From Leptodontidium sp. MPI-SDFR-AT-0119 (Eukaryota > Ascomycota > Leotiomycetes > Helotiales > Leptodontidiaceae): 64,000 bases of DNA. Below, one piece after another: positions 22,026 through 33,704 of this stretch. A model generated the notes under the pieces. The model did no database searches and had not been told where the DNA came from. It was given only the letters and a program-made list of their open reading frames with translations. The DNA lies in contig JAHLEZ010000010.1 in the NCBI GenBank assembly GCA_020726505.1, positions 1,984,001 through 2,048,000 on the forward strand, in the 5' to 3' direction. Every line of letters starts with the position of its first letter. Positions within the stretch are counted from its first letter, which is position 1. Both the position numbers and the translations under genes were made by a program.

Positions 22026-23623
22026 AGCGCGCTGCAGCTGGTATTTATATCTGAGTCTCCTCAGTCGCCAAGCTGACAGCTATCTTGCTTCATCGAGTGA
22101 GCTGACAGTGCCTGATCTTTGTCCCGAGCGTATCTCACCAAGCTAGCTACAATACTAGCTTCCTCACTGAGACACACGCTAATTCGATCCGTTCACTCGC
22201 CAGAGGCCTATCTATACACCATGAGCGAGAAAGTTTGCTCTTCATGAAGCACATGCTGAAACTAGCAATATCCAATCGACAATTTTATAATGAATGAAAA
22301 TGATTCCCACCAGATCTCAGGCATTGGTATCTTGAAATAAAGAAATTGGTAGTAAGATAGGGTCAGCAAACAAATCTCACGTCATGAGGCTTGTGAATAG
22401 CACTAAGTTTCTAGCGCATGTGCGACCTGATATGTCAAGAAATTTAGTCCCATCTTAGACATTTCTCAGTTTTAGCTCGGCTCAGTCAAAGCCTTGTATT
22501 TCGAAGAGGCTGTCTTTGAGTTTCTGTACTAGAATTCGTCATTCATATGAAATGTTCTCGCCTCATCCCCAAGATCTCAAAACCATAACAGAAGCGAGCA
22601 TTCTCAACGACACCTGCGCGAGAATCTACGGCTTCATACATATAATGAGTTACATCTTACATCTATCAGTATCTCATTATCAGCTCAAAGTTATTGATGT
22701 GTCGTTCAGGGAACCTCGTACGCTCAGACCCAACCATCTATGGATCGGACCGCCTCCCGCTCGCCAAGCAACGAAGGACATCAGCTTGATCAAGAAACTT
22801 TGGTGGCTTTTTTGGCTTGATTCTGAATTCACCACACGAACCGAAAATGGACAATTCATCACATGTCTGGTAAAAAAGAGAGTTTGGACGGCCTCGTTTG
22901 GGTGCCTTGGGGAACACACCCGCCAACAAGGAGCAAGTGGTGTCGAGTGCTGCATCAAGCCCTCGCCACCCTTTTAAGACTCTATTGCATGCTGTGCGAA
23001 ATCACCTTCCCGCCCGACCATTTGTTGAATTTCCAAAAGCGATTATTCCTTCGTTGCTGTTTCCTCATGTTATTTTCATGTGTTGAACCCCCTTTCTTCT
23101 TAGCCGAGCCTGTTTATCCGAAACAACAATTCAATTCGCATCTTGAATAAACCTCTCACCATCTCCAGGCGTACAGGATCCTAAGAAGCAAGGTGGTTTG
23201 ACCGTCAGATCAATCCTCAAACTAATGACCCCGATCAAGGATCATTAGGCTCAATGCGGCACTTCTGCTATCCTCATCACTAGTCCAGGGAGAAAATCAA
23301 CACCCAATGTGGCAAGACTTCTAAAGCGGGGGGATTGCCGTCACATAGCACAAGTCGCATATGCATACTTCGGGTCGAGAGATTTTCCAGCCACATGGGA
23401 TGGATGTTCTGTCCTTGGCGATCGCGTCGAAAGGCGTGTTCTCCGCGTTTGCAATCTGGATGTGCGATATCTCCCAGCTTGGCAAGGACTTTAAGCATAT
23501 TTCAGACAGTATTCTTCGGCAGTGCTGGAGCAAATTGATGGCACTTACCTGTATATAACACCGGGGAGGCATTCGTGTGGACTTTTCGACGCCGTGTGTG
23601 CTGAACTTCTGCAGCTTTTCAAA
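22026..23623. other. Intergenic region between DMATS and GMC genes (divergent)
   Basis: About 1.6 kb between divergent start codons, so promoters of both genes are expected. Overlapping ORFs on both strands at 22516-23000 lack family pattern and read equally well in several frames. I see no repeat element and no upstream exon that would supply the missing FAD-binding N-terminus of the GMC gene. Confidence 0.45.
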
Positions 23624-25465
23624 ATGGGTCTCATTTTTCACTCGCTGGGAGTTCTCGCCTTCGTGATTCTTGCAATATGCCAATTCGTCCTGGCAGCTAA
23701 TCTCGCACGGGCAAACTACAGTGTCCTTCTACTCGAAGGCGGTGATCAAAGTACCGGCAATTCAGGCGGTCAATATCCACCACAAATCACCTGGGATTTC
23801 TTCGTCAAGCACTATGACGATGAGGAACGCACCCTCAAACACAATCTCCTCACATGGAGATTGACGGATGGCAACTACTGGGTGGGAAATAAGAATGTGC
23901 CCACTGGAGCGAAGTTGTTGGGTGTTTACTATCCGAGAGGCGGCACTGTGGGGGGAAGTTCGATGATAAATGCTATGGTTACTTTCTTGCCTAGTGCGAG
24001 TGATTGGAATTATATCGCGGATATAACTGGAGACAAGACATGGAGGTTTGCACCCTCAATCCTATTTGGATCTCCTGTAAATATGTACTGAAAGACCTTC
24101 CACAGCCACACCAATATGATCGACGTATTCGAACGTATCGAACACAACAATTACCTCCCGAAAGGCACACCCGGCCACGGTTTCGACGGCTACTTCCAAG
24201 TCGGACTCGCCAAACCTACATCCCTCCAAAACCCCGGTCTGTCAGTCATGCAAGCCGTCGCATCATCACTCTCCCTCGACCCTTCAAAAGTCCTACAAAT
24301 GGTCTCCAACGATTCCAATTTCCTCGACCCAACCCGCGACAAACAAGTCGGCATCTGGGGTCTCCCGTCACACACCAAACCCAACGGCCAGCGATTCAGC
24401 TCTAGAGACTATATAGTCGAAACGATCAACGCCGGTTTCCCTCTCACACTATCCATGAATTCCCTGGCGACCAAAATCCTCTTCGGGAATTCAACAGCAT
24501 GCGGTTCCAAACCGAGAGCCACAGGCGTCGCATACTTACAAGGAAAATCCATCTACGCCGCTGATCCCCGGTTCTCTAGCTCCAACAAAGGCGTCTCCAA
24601 AACCGCAACTGCAAGGAAAGAGGTCGTCATCAGCGGCGGAGCCTTCAACTCCCCGCAGATCCTCATGCTCAGCGGGATCGGACCCGCGGACCAGCTCAAG
24701 AAATTTAACATCCCCGTCCTGGTCGACTCTCCAGGGGTAGGGAATAACATGCAAGATAACCAAGAAGTGCCCGTCGTTGGTGTCACTAAGCAGAGCGGGT
24801 CGGGATCCCCAGGCGGCTGTGTGCTGCTCAAGACAAAACATGCCGTCTATGATGAGCGCGATATGTTTACTTTCCAAGGCCCGTTTGTCTTCCGTGGTTT
24901 CTGGCCAAGTAATCAATCCAATAACGCCTTACCTGCTGACAAAGCTGGATCGTATGGGATATCGACCGTGAAGATGCATCCCCAGAACAGGCTCGGTACT
25001 GTCAAACTTCTGTCGAACAACCCGCAAGATATGCCAGAGATACACTTTAACTTGTTCAAAGAGGGGAGGGAGACTGATATGGGTGCGATGAAAGATACGA
25101 TTGCATGGGCGAGAAAGGTACATTCTAGCGTTAAGGTGCCTGTTGGGCCATTGACGAGCGTGGAACCTCCGTGTAAGGGCACGCCTGATGCTGATGGCAG
25201 TTGTGGGGATGATGATGAGGATTGGATTATTGGACAGACATTCGGGCATCATCCTACCAGCACGTGTGCTCTTGGTGGAGATGATGATAAGAACGCGGTG
25301 CTAGATTCAAGGTTCAGAGTCAGAGGCGTTGGTGGACTACGAGTTGTTGATGCAAGTGTCTTCCCTAGAATCCCGGGTGCTTTCCCTGTCGTTGCTACAT
25401 ATATTGTCAGTGGGAAGGCGATGGATGTGTTATTGGAGGATGCGAAGAACGTTGATCAGTGTTAA
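23624..25465 (+). CDS. GMC oxidoreductase lacking the N-terminal FAD-binding loop
   Basis: GMC enzymes are FAD-dependent alcohol or sugar oxidases/dehydrogenases, often secreted. Exons 23624-24045 and 24106-25465 (60-nt intron, phase 2) give 593 residues. A signal peptide (LAFVILAICQFVLA) runs straight into ANLARANYSVLLLEGGDQ, the second half of the Rossmann unit; the preceding strand with the Gly-x-Gly-x-x-Gly loop is absent. The rest is intact: GVYYPRGGTVGGSSMINAM, TWSHTNMIDVFERIE across the intron, VVISGGAFNSPQILMLSGIGP, the active-site HHPTSTC and C-terminal VVDASVFPRIPGAFPVVATYIVSG (here split as it is read). The lost segment should prevent normal FAD binding, so this is probably a recently deleted gene, or else an assembly collapse. 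Confidence 0.82.
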
Positions 25466-25559
25466 CAAGTCTAATTATTACATTTGTACATAGGAAGCCC
25501 CAAAATTTCTGTTATCTCTGAAGCACACAATTTCTGCAACTCGGATTTCATCACCTCGC

Positions 25560-26276
25560 TTAAAAGTCTTCACCATTTCTGAGCGCATTCAAAACATCCT
25601 CTCTAGTATCCTCCCCCACCCAACTCCAATCTTCCAGCTCATCTCCAGTCCCAAATCCCAAATCCTCTCCACCGGTCAATACCTTCACCAGCCCCATCAC
25701 CATCCACCTCCTAACTTCATCACCGCTCCCTAGTTCGTCAAAACACCTCTCCAAGCTCTCCCTACTCAACTCCCCCTTCCAGCAACCACTCTCCAGCTTC
25801 TCAAGAATTTCTCTCTTCAAGCTCCCCTGACCAAAGCCATTTGCAAGGCAATATAACTCCAACAGCTCATTGAGATCTCTCTTGTCACCCCAATCCTCCC
25901 CCTCAATAACACGGCTAGATTTCACATAAGCCCCGAAAATAGTCTTACCACCTGTCTCCGATTCAAGTGGCGGAGAAGGATACGGCATAATTGCTACCCG
26001 CTTCGGCCCCGGTACCCTCAACCGAATTTTCCGCGGTGCAGAAGGTGTGATAAGGCGAATTATGATGCGTTTTTTCTGGAGTCTATCCAGAACTCCATCA
26101 GCTTCAACTTCGGAAGAAAGAAGAGAGAAAATGGAAAATAAAACACTAAATACGCACCGAGGTGTTTGCGGTATCTCATTCTCCTTCTCCTCTGGGTGGG
26201 TATACTGCACTCGTTTGCCCCCCCTCATAACTTCCTCCTGGGAAGAAGTATTCTTCCGCTTGCGTGTGATAGCCAT
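25560..26276 (-). CDS. Hypothetical protein, possibly with a BTB-C-like helical region
   Basis: ORF of 238 residues from MAITRKRKN; the frame is open 48 codons further upstream but that part reads like 5' leader. The N-terminus is basic and possibly nuclear (ITRKRKN, MRGGKRVQYTHPEEK). A hydrophobic stretch (CVFSVLFSIFSLLSS) could be an unspliced intron, but no GT-AG pair there keeps the frame, so I read it as coding. The C-terminal half (LLELYCLANGFG, LKREILEKLE, WMVMGLVKVL) resembles the helical segment that follows BTB/POZ domains, although no BTB domain is present. Function is unknown. It converges on the GMC gene, 95 bases away. Confidence 0.55.
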   Translation of the reverse strand: MAITRKRKNTSSQEEVMRGGKRVQYTHPEEKENEIPQTPRCVFSVLFSIFSLLSSEVEADGVLDRLQKKRIIIRLITPSAPRKIRLRVPGPKRVAIMPYPSPPLESETGGKTIFGAYVKSSRVIEGEDWGDKRDLNELLELYCLANGFGQGSLKREILEKLESGCWKGELSRESLERCFDELGSGDEVRRWMVMGLVKVLTGGEDLGFGTGDELEDWSWVGEDTREDVLNALRNGEDF

Positions 26277-27330
26277 GATGGGATCTCGTCTCGTCTCGCC
26301 TTGTCTTCTCGCTTGAAATCCCAAAGATTTTCTTGTCTCCTGAGAAGGTAAACAAAACGATAGCTGAAAACCACAACTCGTCCGGCTGGCTTTTTCTATT
26401 TCTTGAACCAATCTAGACATCTCAATCAGAAAAACTACCCATCGCCCCTCTTTATACCCATTCCACTATCCTCTACTTTTTCAGCATTCTAATAAGAGCT
26501 GTACCTACCTGAGCATTGAAATCCATGTATTTACTCCGAAAGCTCGGAACTTCAACTCATCCACTTCCTTCGTGCCCTCCTCCATCCCGCCGCATCCCAA
26601 CACCGCTCGGTCGAGCCCTCAAATACCCACCCGAACATACCTTAGGTACTATATTCCTTCCACAATTCCCTCCCAGGTCAACAGTGCCATCCGAAGCCCG
26701 AGTCCGATCTGATCCTTGTCAACTTACTTAGCTAGTGGTAGGTACCCGATACTGACCTGTTCCTAGGCAGATCGGGGACTTTTCGCGGACCGAGCCGGCA
26801 CTAACGAACTCTATTTCCCGAACTCACCCCGCTCAGCCACAACAGAAAACCCGCCGAATTAACCACATCCTTCCCCTCCCCTCTCCTCCGCCCTTCCTCT
26901 TATTCGGGCTCTAGCCGCCGCCAGTAATAAATCCCGAAACTTAACCATCCAAAAAACCATAATTCCCCACGTACAGAACGAACGAAACCACTTCATTAAT
27001 TATACTCGGCTGTGTATTTCTAATTATACTTTCGTTAAGCTAGCCTAGGCTATGCTATGCTATGCAATATTGTGATGTTTATGATATATATCTAATACTC
27101 CGCTCTAAAACCCTTAACCGGGGGTATCAATGACCTTCCTTTTTCCCCCTCGTGATCCAGAAACACCGACTATGCCATGCCATGCCACGCAATGGTGCCA
27201 TGAGATCTAAAGAATAAATCTCTAACCCCCCCACCCCCCCCCCCCCCCCCCCCCCCCACACCCCCTCCTTCCAAAACCCCTATACCAGCAGCCAAGTCTT
27301 CCATTCCATCCTCCATCCTTCACCCATTCA
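26277..27330. other. Intergenic region with a C24 homopolymer
   Basis: About 1.05 kb. The left part is promoter for the hypothetical gene. A run of 24 cytosines lies at 27234-27257 in C-rich surroundings, close to the 3' end of the ctr86-like gene. Short repeats of the unit atgct/atgcc occur at 27050-27070 and 27170-27190. No gene recognised. Confidence 0.5.
27234..27257. repeat. C24 homopolymer
   Basis: Twenty-four consecutive cytosines about 75 bases beyond the stop of the ctr86-like gene (on its 3' side). Length is likely unstable and uncertain in the assembly. Confidence 0.9.
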
Positions 27331-30300
27331 TCACTTTTCCCCCCCAGTTCGTTCTGAAGCCCCAGAACTCTCGCCCTTCCCCACTTTCACACTCTCAAGA
27401 TGATTCCTCAACTCTACAACCTTAGCATCAATCTCCCCAACACCACTCGGCTCAGGCAAACCTTCTCCTCCCCGTCCAATTGCCCTCTCAGAACCCACCT
27501 GCCCTTGCCCTTGCCTCCCACCCCCAGCAGCAGCATGCGCTCTAGCCTCCGCTTGAGCCCTCGCGGCGGCCTGAGCCTGAACCTGCGCCTGCTTCACAGG
27601 AACAAGTTCCTTGACAAAATCCTGCGCTTCTTTACATCCCTCCATGAGGAATTTAATAGCCAGCGTAGCCCTCTCCTTCAAATACTCGTTATAGCCATCA
27701 TACACGCAGCAATTCAGCAGCGGCATGATTCCCTCATGGCTCAGCAATTGGCTCTGCACCGTCGGGTTCCCGGGACCGTTACGACGCGCGTTGGTTGGTG
27801 CGATGAGTGAGGTCAGAATTATGAGGATCTGGATCTTGATGCCCGACCAAGGGAATTTGTGCGGCGTGTCGTGGAGAGGTGGTTGTGGCGGGATATTTCC
27901 GTGGGGGTTTTGCGCTGTGGGAAGGGGTCGCTCGTCGAGTGCTTTTCGGGCTACGCCTGCTTCGAGCGCTTTGAGGAGGGCGATGAGCTCGTATACTGTA
28001 TCCCATTCAATGAGGAGGTTGCGCATCTCTGGGATCTCGGCAATTACGGAGAGAAAATCCAGGTATTGAGAAAGACCGTCTTTGGCTCTTTCCATATCCC
28101 AGAGATCAACAGGGAAATCGCTATGGTGTTTCTTCTGTTGGCGGATCTGCGCTTGGGCGTAGATTAGAGCAAGACAGTCTGGGACGACGCGTGTACGGAA
28201 GTATCCGTAGAGGAAGTGGATGAGTTTTGCGTCTCGGTTGTAGTCTTTGACATCGTCGTAGATAGGACTGTCCTTGCGAGCGCGGAACATGTAGTTGATG
28301 AGTCGAAGTAGAACCGTCTGTGCTGGTGAGACGATATCTTTCAGAATCCGCAGCGAGTTCCAAGCATACGGTAATAGGGCGTTGTGGTGGAACGACTCAA
28401 TGATCTGAGCCGTGATCTGGAAGATGAATTGCTGGTCCGTCTGTTCCCACACTGCAATGAAAACCAACAACTCCCTCAATAGATTCTTGCCACAGTCTAA
28501 AGCAAGGAACATCTTGCATCGCGTCTTCTGCAAATTCTCTCCCGCAGGGGTAAGTCCAGAGCCCATGGAATCAACAATGCAAGCCTTGACAGTCATATGC
28601 AAAGCCTCAATCTGTTTCGTATCCAGAATATTCGGGATCTCAGTCAACAACCCTCGAAGCGGACCCTCAGCATACGAATCATCGTCATCTTCTTCATCCT
28701 CCTCATCCTCTCCGTCTTCTCCATGAAGAGACCTGTCATCATGCTCATCACCGTGCAAACTTCCATTGCCATGAGGATGCTCATACTGCTCCTCTTCATA
28801 GTGATCTGCTTCCTGGCCTCTAGGCATATAGCGATGCATGGCATTCTCTTTGCAAGCAGCAGCTCGCTCCTTGGCACTCTCTACAGTTTCCATCTGGACA
28901 ACCCAACCATCAAAATTTCGATCTCGGACTTGTTTCCACCAGATATCGATTTCATGAGATACTCTGGCATACAGCCTATCCTGCTCATACTTGTCCTCCA
29001 AATCTGGTTTCCAGATAGGAGACGTCGATTCTTCCGCCCCGGCTGGGACTTCTTCATCTTCTGGTTCGGGTAATGGTCCAGGCGTATATCCAGTTTTGAC
29101 GTCGGCCGAGTACTTCTCAAGCAGCTTCGCCGCAAGAGCATCCTTCTTATTATGCCGCCTTATCCAATTCCTAACCTCCTGATGTACTTTCTCAACATTC
29201 AAATCATCAGGAGGAAGTTCGTGGATAGCGTCGTTCCTTAGTTCCTCATCGAACAACATCTCAAACCAAAACGACATCTTGAAGCGATCATTACCCATGG
29301 TCCAATTATGTGTGTGCTGTAGGCACGTAACCAGCAATTTCTTGTCTGCCTATTATCAGTGCCCGCAACCTCTACTATGAGGGAAAAGGAAAACCCACAG
29401 AGCTCCGTAATCTCATTAAGTTTCTGCCTCCTCTGGTCATCAACCGTCTCCCCATCATAGCCTTTACTCGTAACATTCACACACAGCACTACCAACTTCT
29501 GCACCGCACGATCAAAGCGAACCGCCGCACATATCTCCTGCGCGGTATCTTTGATCGCCAGCATATTCCTACTGATAACCAGCAGGTTGTTCAAATAATG
29601 CAGATCTTCTCTCAACGCATCGTAGTTCTTTAGTATGAGCTCCGCTGATTCCGAGACGTCGTGTCCGTTGCGTTCTGTTGGATCGATGGCCTTGAGTGAC
29701 CATTTCTCGAGGGAAGGGATGGCTGTGTTGAAGATCTTTTGGAGATGCATCCAGATATCGACGTTCTTGGCTAGGGTTTCCCTGGGTTTGGAGTGTTAGC
29801 ATTGCTCGTCCTCTTGCCTGTCATTTACGTTCCCCCTTCGCTCTGCTATTCTCTTCCATTCTCTAAACCTTCCCCCTCCTCCCTCCTCCTGCCCTCTCCC
29901 CAAACAACGAGCCAACCACCCTCCCCCTCTCCCAAATCCCAAATCCCAAACCAAAACCGAATCAAAAAGAAAAGCAAAGTAAAACTAACCTAACCTCCGC
30001 CTTATTCAAACTCAGATCCAGCGTCCTCGCAACCATCTTCTTAACCTCCACCATAGCCTTCATAAGATAATTCCCGGGCCTCTCAAAGTGCAATTCCAGC
30101 GTGACGAGCGCCCCATTGAAATTCCTCTCCTCCTCCGTCTGCTCATTCCGCCTCGACCGCATCCTCTCAATCTCCCCTATCGAGACCCCATAACCGCCCC
30201 CAAGCCCACCAGCCCCAAGTCCCCCTCCAATACCAGTCTGCGGCGACCCCAACCCGGACCCAGAGCCAGAGCCATTATGTAGATGCGAGTGGGTGGCATA

Positions 30301-30456
30301 GGGATTCATGGTATCAGGCAGTATCGACTCCCTGTTCGTGCGGTATGTCTGCGAGCTCTCGTCCCACCAGGTGGCGAGCGGCGTCTTGCATTTGCTGCAG
30401 ATGGTGCTGGGCGTGCGGTGCGAGGGGAGGAGGTGGCCGCACTCGATGCAATACAT
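27331..30456 (-). CDS. ctr86: Ctr86-like protein with ataxin-10 domain and N-terminal zinc ribbon
   Basis: Exons 30456-29990, 29781-29399 and 29345-27331 join in phase (2, then 1) to 954 residues; intron 1 is 208 nt and pyrimidine-rich, intron 2 53 nt. The main body is armadillo-like helical, with VTCLQHTHNWTMGNDRFKM typical of fungal copper transport protein 86 homologues. The C-terminal ILTSLIAPTNARRNGPGNPT ... MPLLNCCVYDGYNEYLKERATLAIKFLMEG fits the ataxin-10 homology domain (read as separated parts). The N-terminus has four cysteines as two pairs (C3-C6 and C20-C23), a zinc-ribbon pattern, followed by a Gly/Ser-rich linker. An acidic stretch (EDGEDEEDEEDDDD) lies in the middle and an Ala/Gln/Arg-rich tail at the end. 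Function in fungi is poorly defined; cytosolic scaffold is inference. Confidence 0.82.
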
Positions 30457-31227
30457 CGTTGTAAAGTAGAAGAACGATGAGAAAGAGTAGAGTAGGAGGA
30501 GGGGAGGAAAGGCGCGGTTGAGATGGGTGAGTGGTGGGTGAGAGAGTGGAGGAGGGGTAGTTGACGGAGGAGCTTCGAGGTCTAATTTATTTTTTGGCCT
30601 GCACCTGCGCCCGCCCGGTCCCTCGAGCCTCGACGTCGGTTGACAAGGGTCTAGGTGTGTGCTATGGGACCCGTCCAATGACGAGTGCTCAACTAGAGCT
30701 AGACTAGGACTAGCATTACAAAGCTTCCAAAACTCAACGTATTTACAGAGGTTACTTACCAAGAGCCAAGGTACATACATACATAGGCACAAAATACGTC
30801 TCCCATTACAAGAAAAACCATCAGTTTTTCCTCTATTTGATTTTCCAAACATTAGCTATATTTGAAAAATCATAGAAAAATCATTCCTTTGCACACCTTC
30901 CCGAACGCTCACTAACTCACAATACAAGCATTTCAAAGTTGAAAGTCATAGGTAGATCAAAGAAAGAGCCCAACCATTTGTACATTATTTTCCGTTCTAA
31001 CCTGCTTTTAAGCTCCTGCTGCAGGTCGATCCGATACAGCCGCCACTACGTATTCGCAGCTCAGGGGCATTCATGTACATAGTCCATCCTCCCACACAAT
31101 AATGATATAATACAATCCCATTCGATCCGATTCGATCTATTCATCGGTCCATTCGTTCGTTCCCAGCAAGCAATGCCACCAAAATGCTCGATTCGTTCCA
31201 TACGTTTACACGGCTCAACTGCCACCC
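30457..31227. other. Intergenic upstream of the ctr86-like gene
   Basis: About 770 bases: promoter of the ctr86-like gene on the right of its ATG (C/T-rich) and 3' flank of the next minus-strand gene. Contains a short acat microsatellite (acatacatacata, about 30772-30784). No gene recognised. Confidence 0.45.
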
Positions 31228-33704
31228 CTACTCAGCAGCAGCCGATCCTTCCTCACCAGTCTTGGCCTTCTTCTTTCGCGTCCTTCTTCGCTTCTTCTTA
31301 ACTTGCTCTCCTGTCACTCCAGCTCCACTCGCTTCCTCGTCGGGAGAACCAGCCTGCGCGTCAGATGCATCAGATAGGATCTTGGATGGGGCTGGAGAAG
31401 GATTTGGTTTGGGTTTGGCAACAGAGGTGCTATGATGGTTACCATTCTGTCGCTGCTCCCAGGATCCAGATCTTTCCCCGAATCGTGTATCGTCGCCTGA
31501 GCTGGTCGTCTCTAATACCACTTTTCGTACACCACCAGCTTCGATAATGTTCTCGGTAATGCTGCCACTTCGTGCAGGTCCCTTTTTCTTGTGCGCACTA
31601 CTGACGGAGTGTAGCGATGTCAAGGTGTCGCTGCTCTTCTGGCTCTCGTGGCTGTCTATCCTCGATACAGGCTTTGTCGGTGAATCCGGTCTAGATCTTG
31701 GCCTGATTAGTGGCTGGTTCTCGTCATTCTTGCCATCAAACTGCCTATTAGAGAGCTTGCTGGGAGAATTAGGACCAAAAGATCCATATCCTTGCTGTAA
31801 AGCATGGACTCCATCACTAGCGTCTCTGCCAGCAGACTTCAAAAGACCCTCACCCTCTCCACCCGCTGGTGCATGATCTGGATTATCAAGGTATCGCTCC
31901 TCGACGACTGGGTCATGAACGGTACTTGAATCGGTTCGCGATTCTGACCGAGGTCCTAAAGCAGACTTGATTTTTACTGTGTTGTAACGAGTTGACTTTG
32001 GTCTGCTGGCCAGATTCGATGGTCCAAGATGCTTCAAATGTTCGCGCATCTCAGACATGTTGCCTCTAACTGCAATGGTGTTTCCATCCATTCCACTGGA
32101 ACTTCTTCGGAGGAAAGTTGTCTTGGGGCTGGTTCCGTAATTCGCCGTCGCTGCTTCAGTCGCATTCTCCGCAGTCATGATTTTCTTCACAGTTGGTTCT
32201 TGCTCCTCCGTAAAATCAATGAGTTGATCTTCGGGCATGTGCACAATAGACTGTTCGGCTAGGCTGCCTCTTTGAGCGCGTGCCTTAGGTGCTGGAGCCA
32301 TGCGTCGAATGGCTTTGTGCACATCGATATAAACATCTGACTCGTCGATAATTTCCCTGCTTCTCGTCAGTCGCAGAATTTGCTCATGGGTACACCTTTA
32401 CTCACTCTCCAATGAGCTCCTCGATGACATCCTCCAGTGTAACCACTCCGATCGCACCAAAGTTCTCACCAGGGTATTCCGAAACCATGACCATGTGCGA
32501 CTTTCCTTCCTGGAAGAAGTTGACGATATCGAGACAGCTCGTTTCTGGGCGGGTTTCTGGTAGGGTTGCCAATGCGAATTCGCTGACCTTTTTGCAATCT
32601 TCTGGATCGTAAGTGATCAAAATCTTGACTAAAAGCATACCAACAAAGTTCAACTTGTTGCTAGGCTCATAGATAGGGATTCGAGAATAACCGGCGCTCA
32701 ATATAGTATCCATGGTCGCCTCGTCAAGAACGGTATCCGCAGACATGGTGAACACATCCTCCATAGGCGTCATGATGTCACCCACAGCTTTCTCCTTGAG
32801 GTCCAACACAGCGCTGATGATCGTAACTTCGTCCTGGTTCAACCGTTCCGTAGGGCTTGTGCCAAGGGTCTTGTGCAATGTGACCAGAGTCTTCAATCCT
32901 GACTTCTTGTATACCGTTCCATGATCCTCACCTAAGAGGTAGTCAAGCAACTTCGCAGTCGGCCAAGCAATCGGAGCCATAATCCACATCAACCATAGCA
33001 CAGGCGGTGCCATATATGCGCCAATTGACAGACCGTAGCGTACGCAGATGGACTGAGGAATGACTTCACCGAATATAACTACGCAATGTTAGCAAAACCC
33101 CCATAGCGATACTTTCCATCCATACCAATCAAGATCGTACTGCCCAGAACAGCAGGCCATCCTCCACCCAGCGACCGATCCAGCACAATGGGCAATGTTT
33201 CGTTGACAATGACATTACTGAGTAGCAAAGTCACCAGAACCCAATGCTTTCCCTTCTGCAGCAAATATAAAACCTTCTGCGCGTGTCTCTGCTCCTTTCC
33301 CTCCCCCGACGTCGCGATGACCTGCAGATAGACACCATCCTGTCCCATCAACCTACACACACACAGAAAATCAGCTTCCAATCCCCCTCCACACAGCGTA
33401 CCGCACACCGTAGGATAAATTATACTCACGCAATAGTCAATCCAGCAAACGCACCACCCAGCAAGACCAACACTGCAGCCACGGTCAGATATAACCACAG
33501 ACTCGCATCATCCGCATCTTTCGGCGTATCGTCCTTCTCCTTCAGCAGGCCGAGGAAGTCCTTCACGGGCGCAGCAGCCACATGCGAGATCTGTGCCAGG
33601 ACGAGCAAGAGAACCTTCGCGACACCTTGGGCGGCGGCGGGTCGACGCGCGCTGGGAACATGGTGGGAGGATTGCCATCCGGCGATGGCGGATTTCGAGG
33701 CCAT
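31228..33704 (-). CDS. mam3: Mam3-like CNNM/HlyC-CorC family membrane protein
   Basis: Predicted vacuolar or organellar membrane protein of the CNNM (DUF21 plus CBS pair) family, linked to Mg/Mn homeostasis in yeast Mam3. Exons 33704-33430, 33352-33126, 33078-32406 and 32356-31228 join in phase to 767 residues; a start 13 codons upstream (33743) is also possible. DUF21 signatures: [36 protein letters not shown] and [17 protein letters not shown]. The CBS pair follows: [35 protein letters not shown] and [17 protein letters not shown]. The remaining 350 residues are a polar, Ser-rich tail ending in a strongly basic block ([11 protein letters not shown]). No acidic truncation or missing segment is apparent. 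Confidence 0.92.

Noticed and set aside
22516..22977. 153-codon ORF upstream of the GMC gene
   Set aside because: Open frames exist on both strands over the same bases and none shows a recognisable pattern; it does not supply the missing FAD loop.
26106..26155. Apparent 50-nt intron (gtgcgt...ccgaag) in the hypothetical gene at 25560-26276
   Set aside because: Removing it gives a stop codon at the junction, and no other GT-AG pair keeps the frame.
27859..29073. Several plus-strand ORFs over 100 codons opposite the ctr86-like gene
   Set aside because: They are antisense shadows of a well-supported coding exon.
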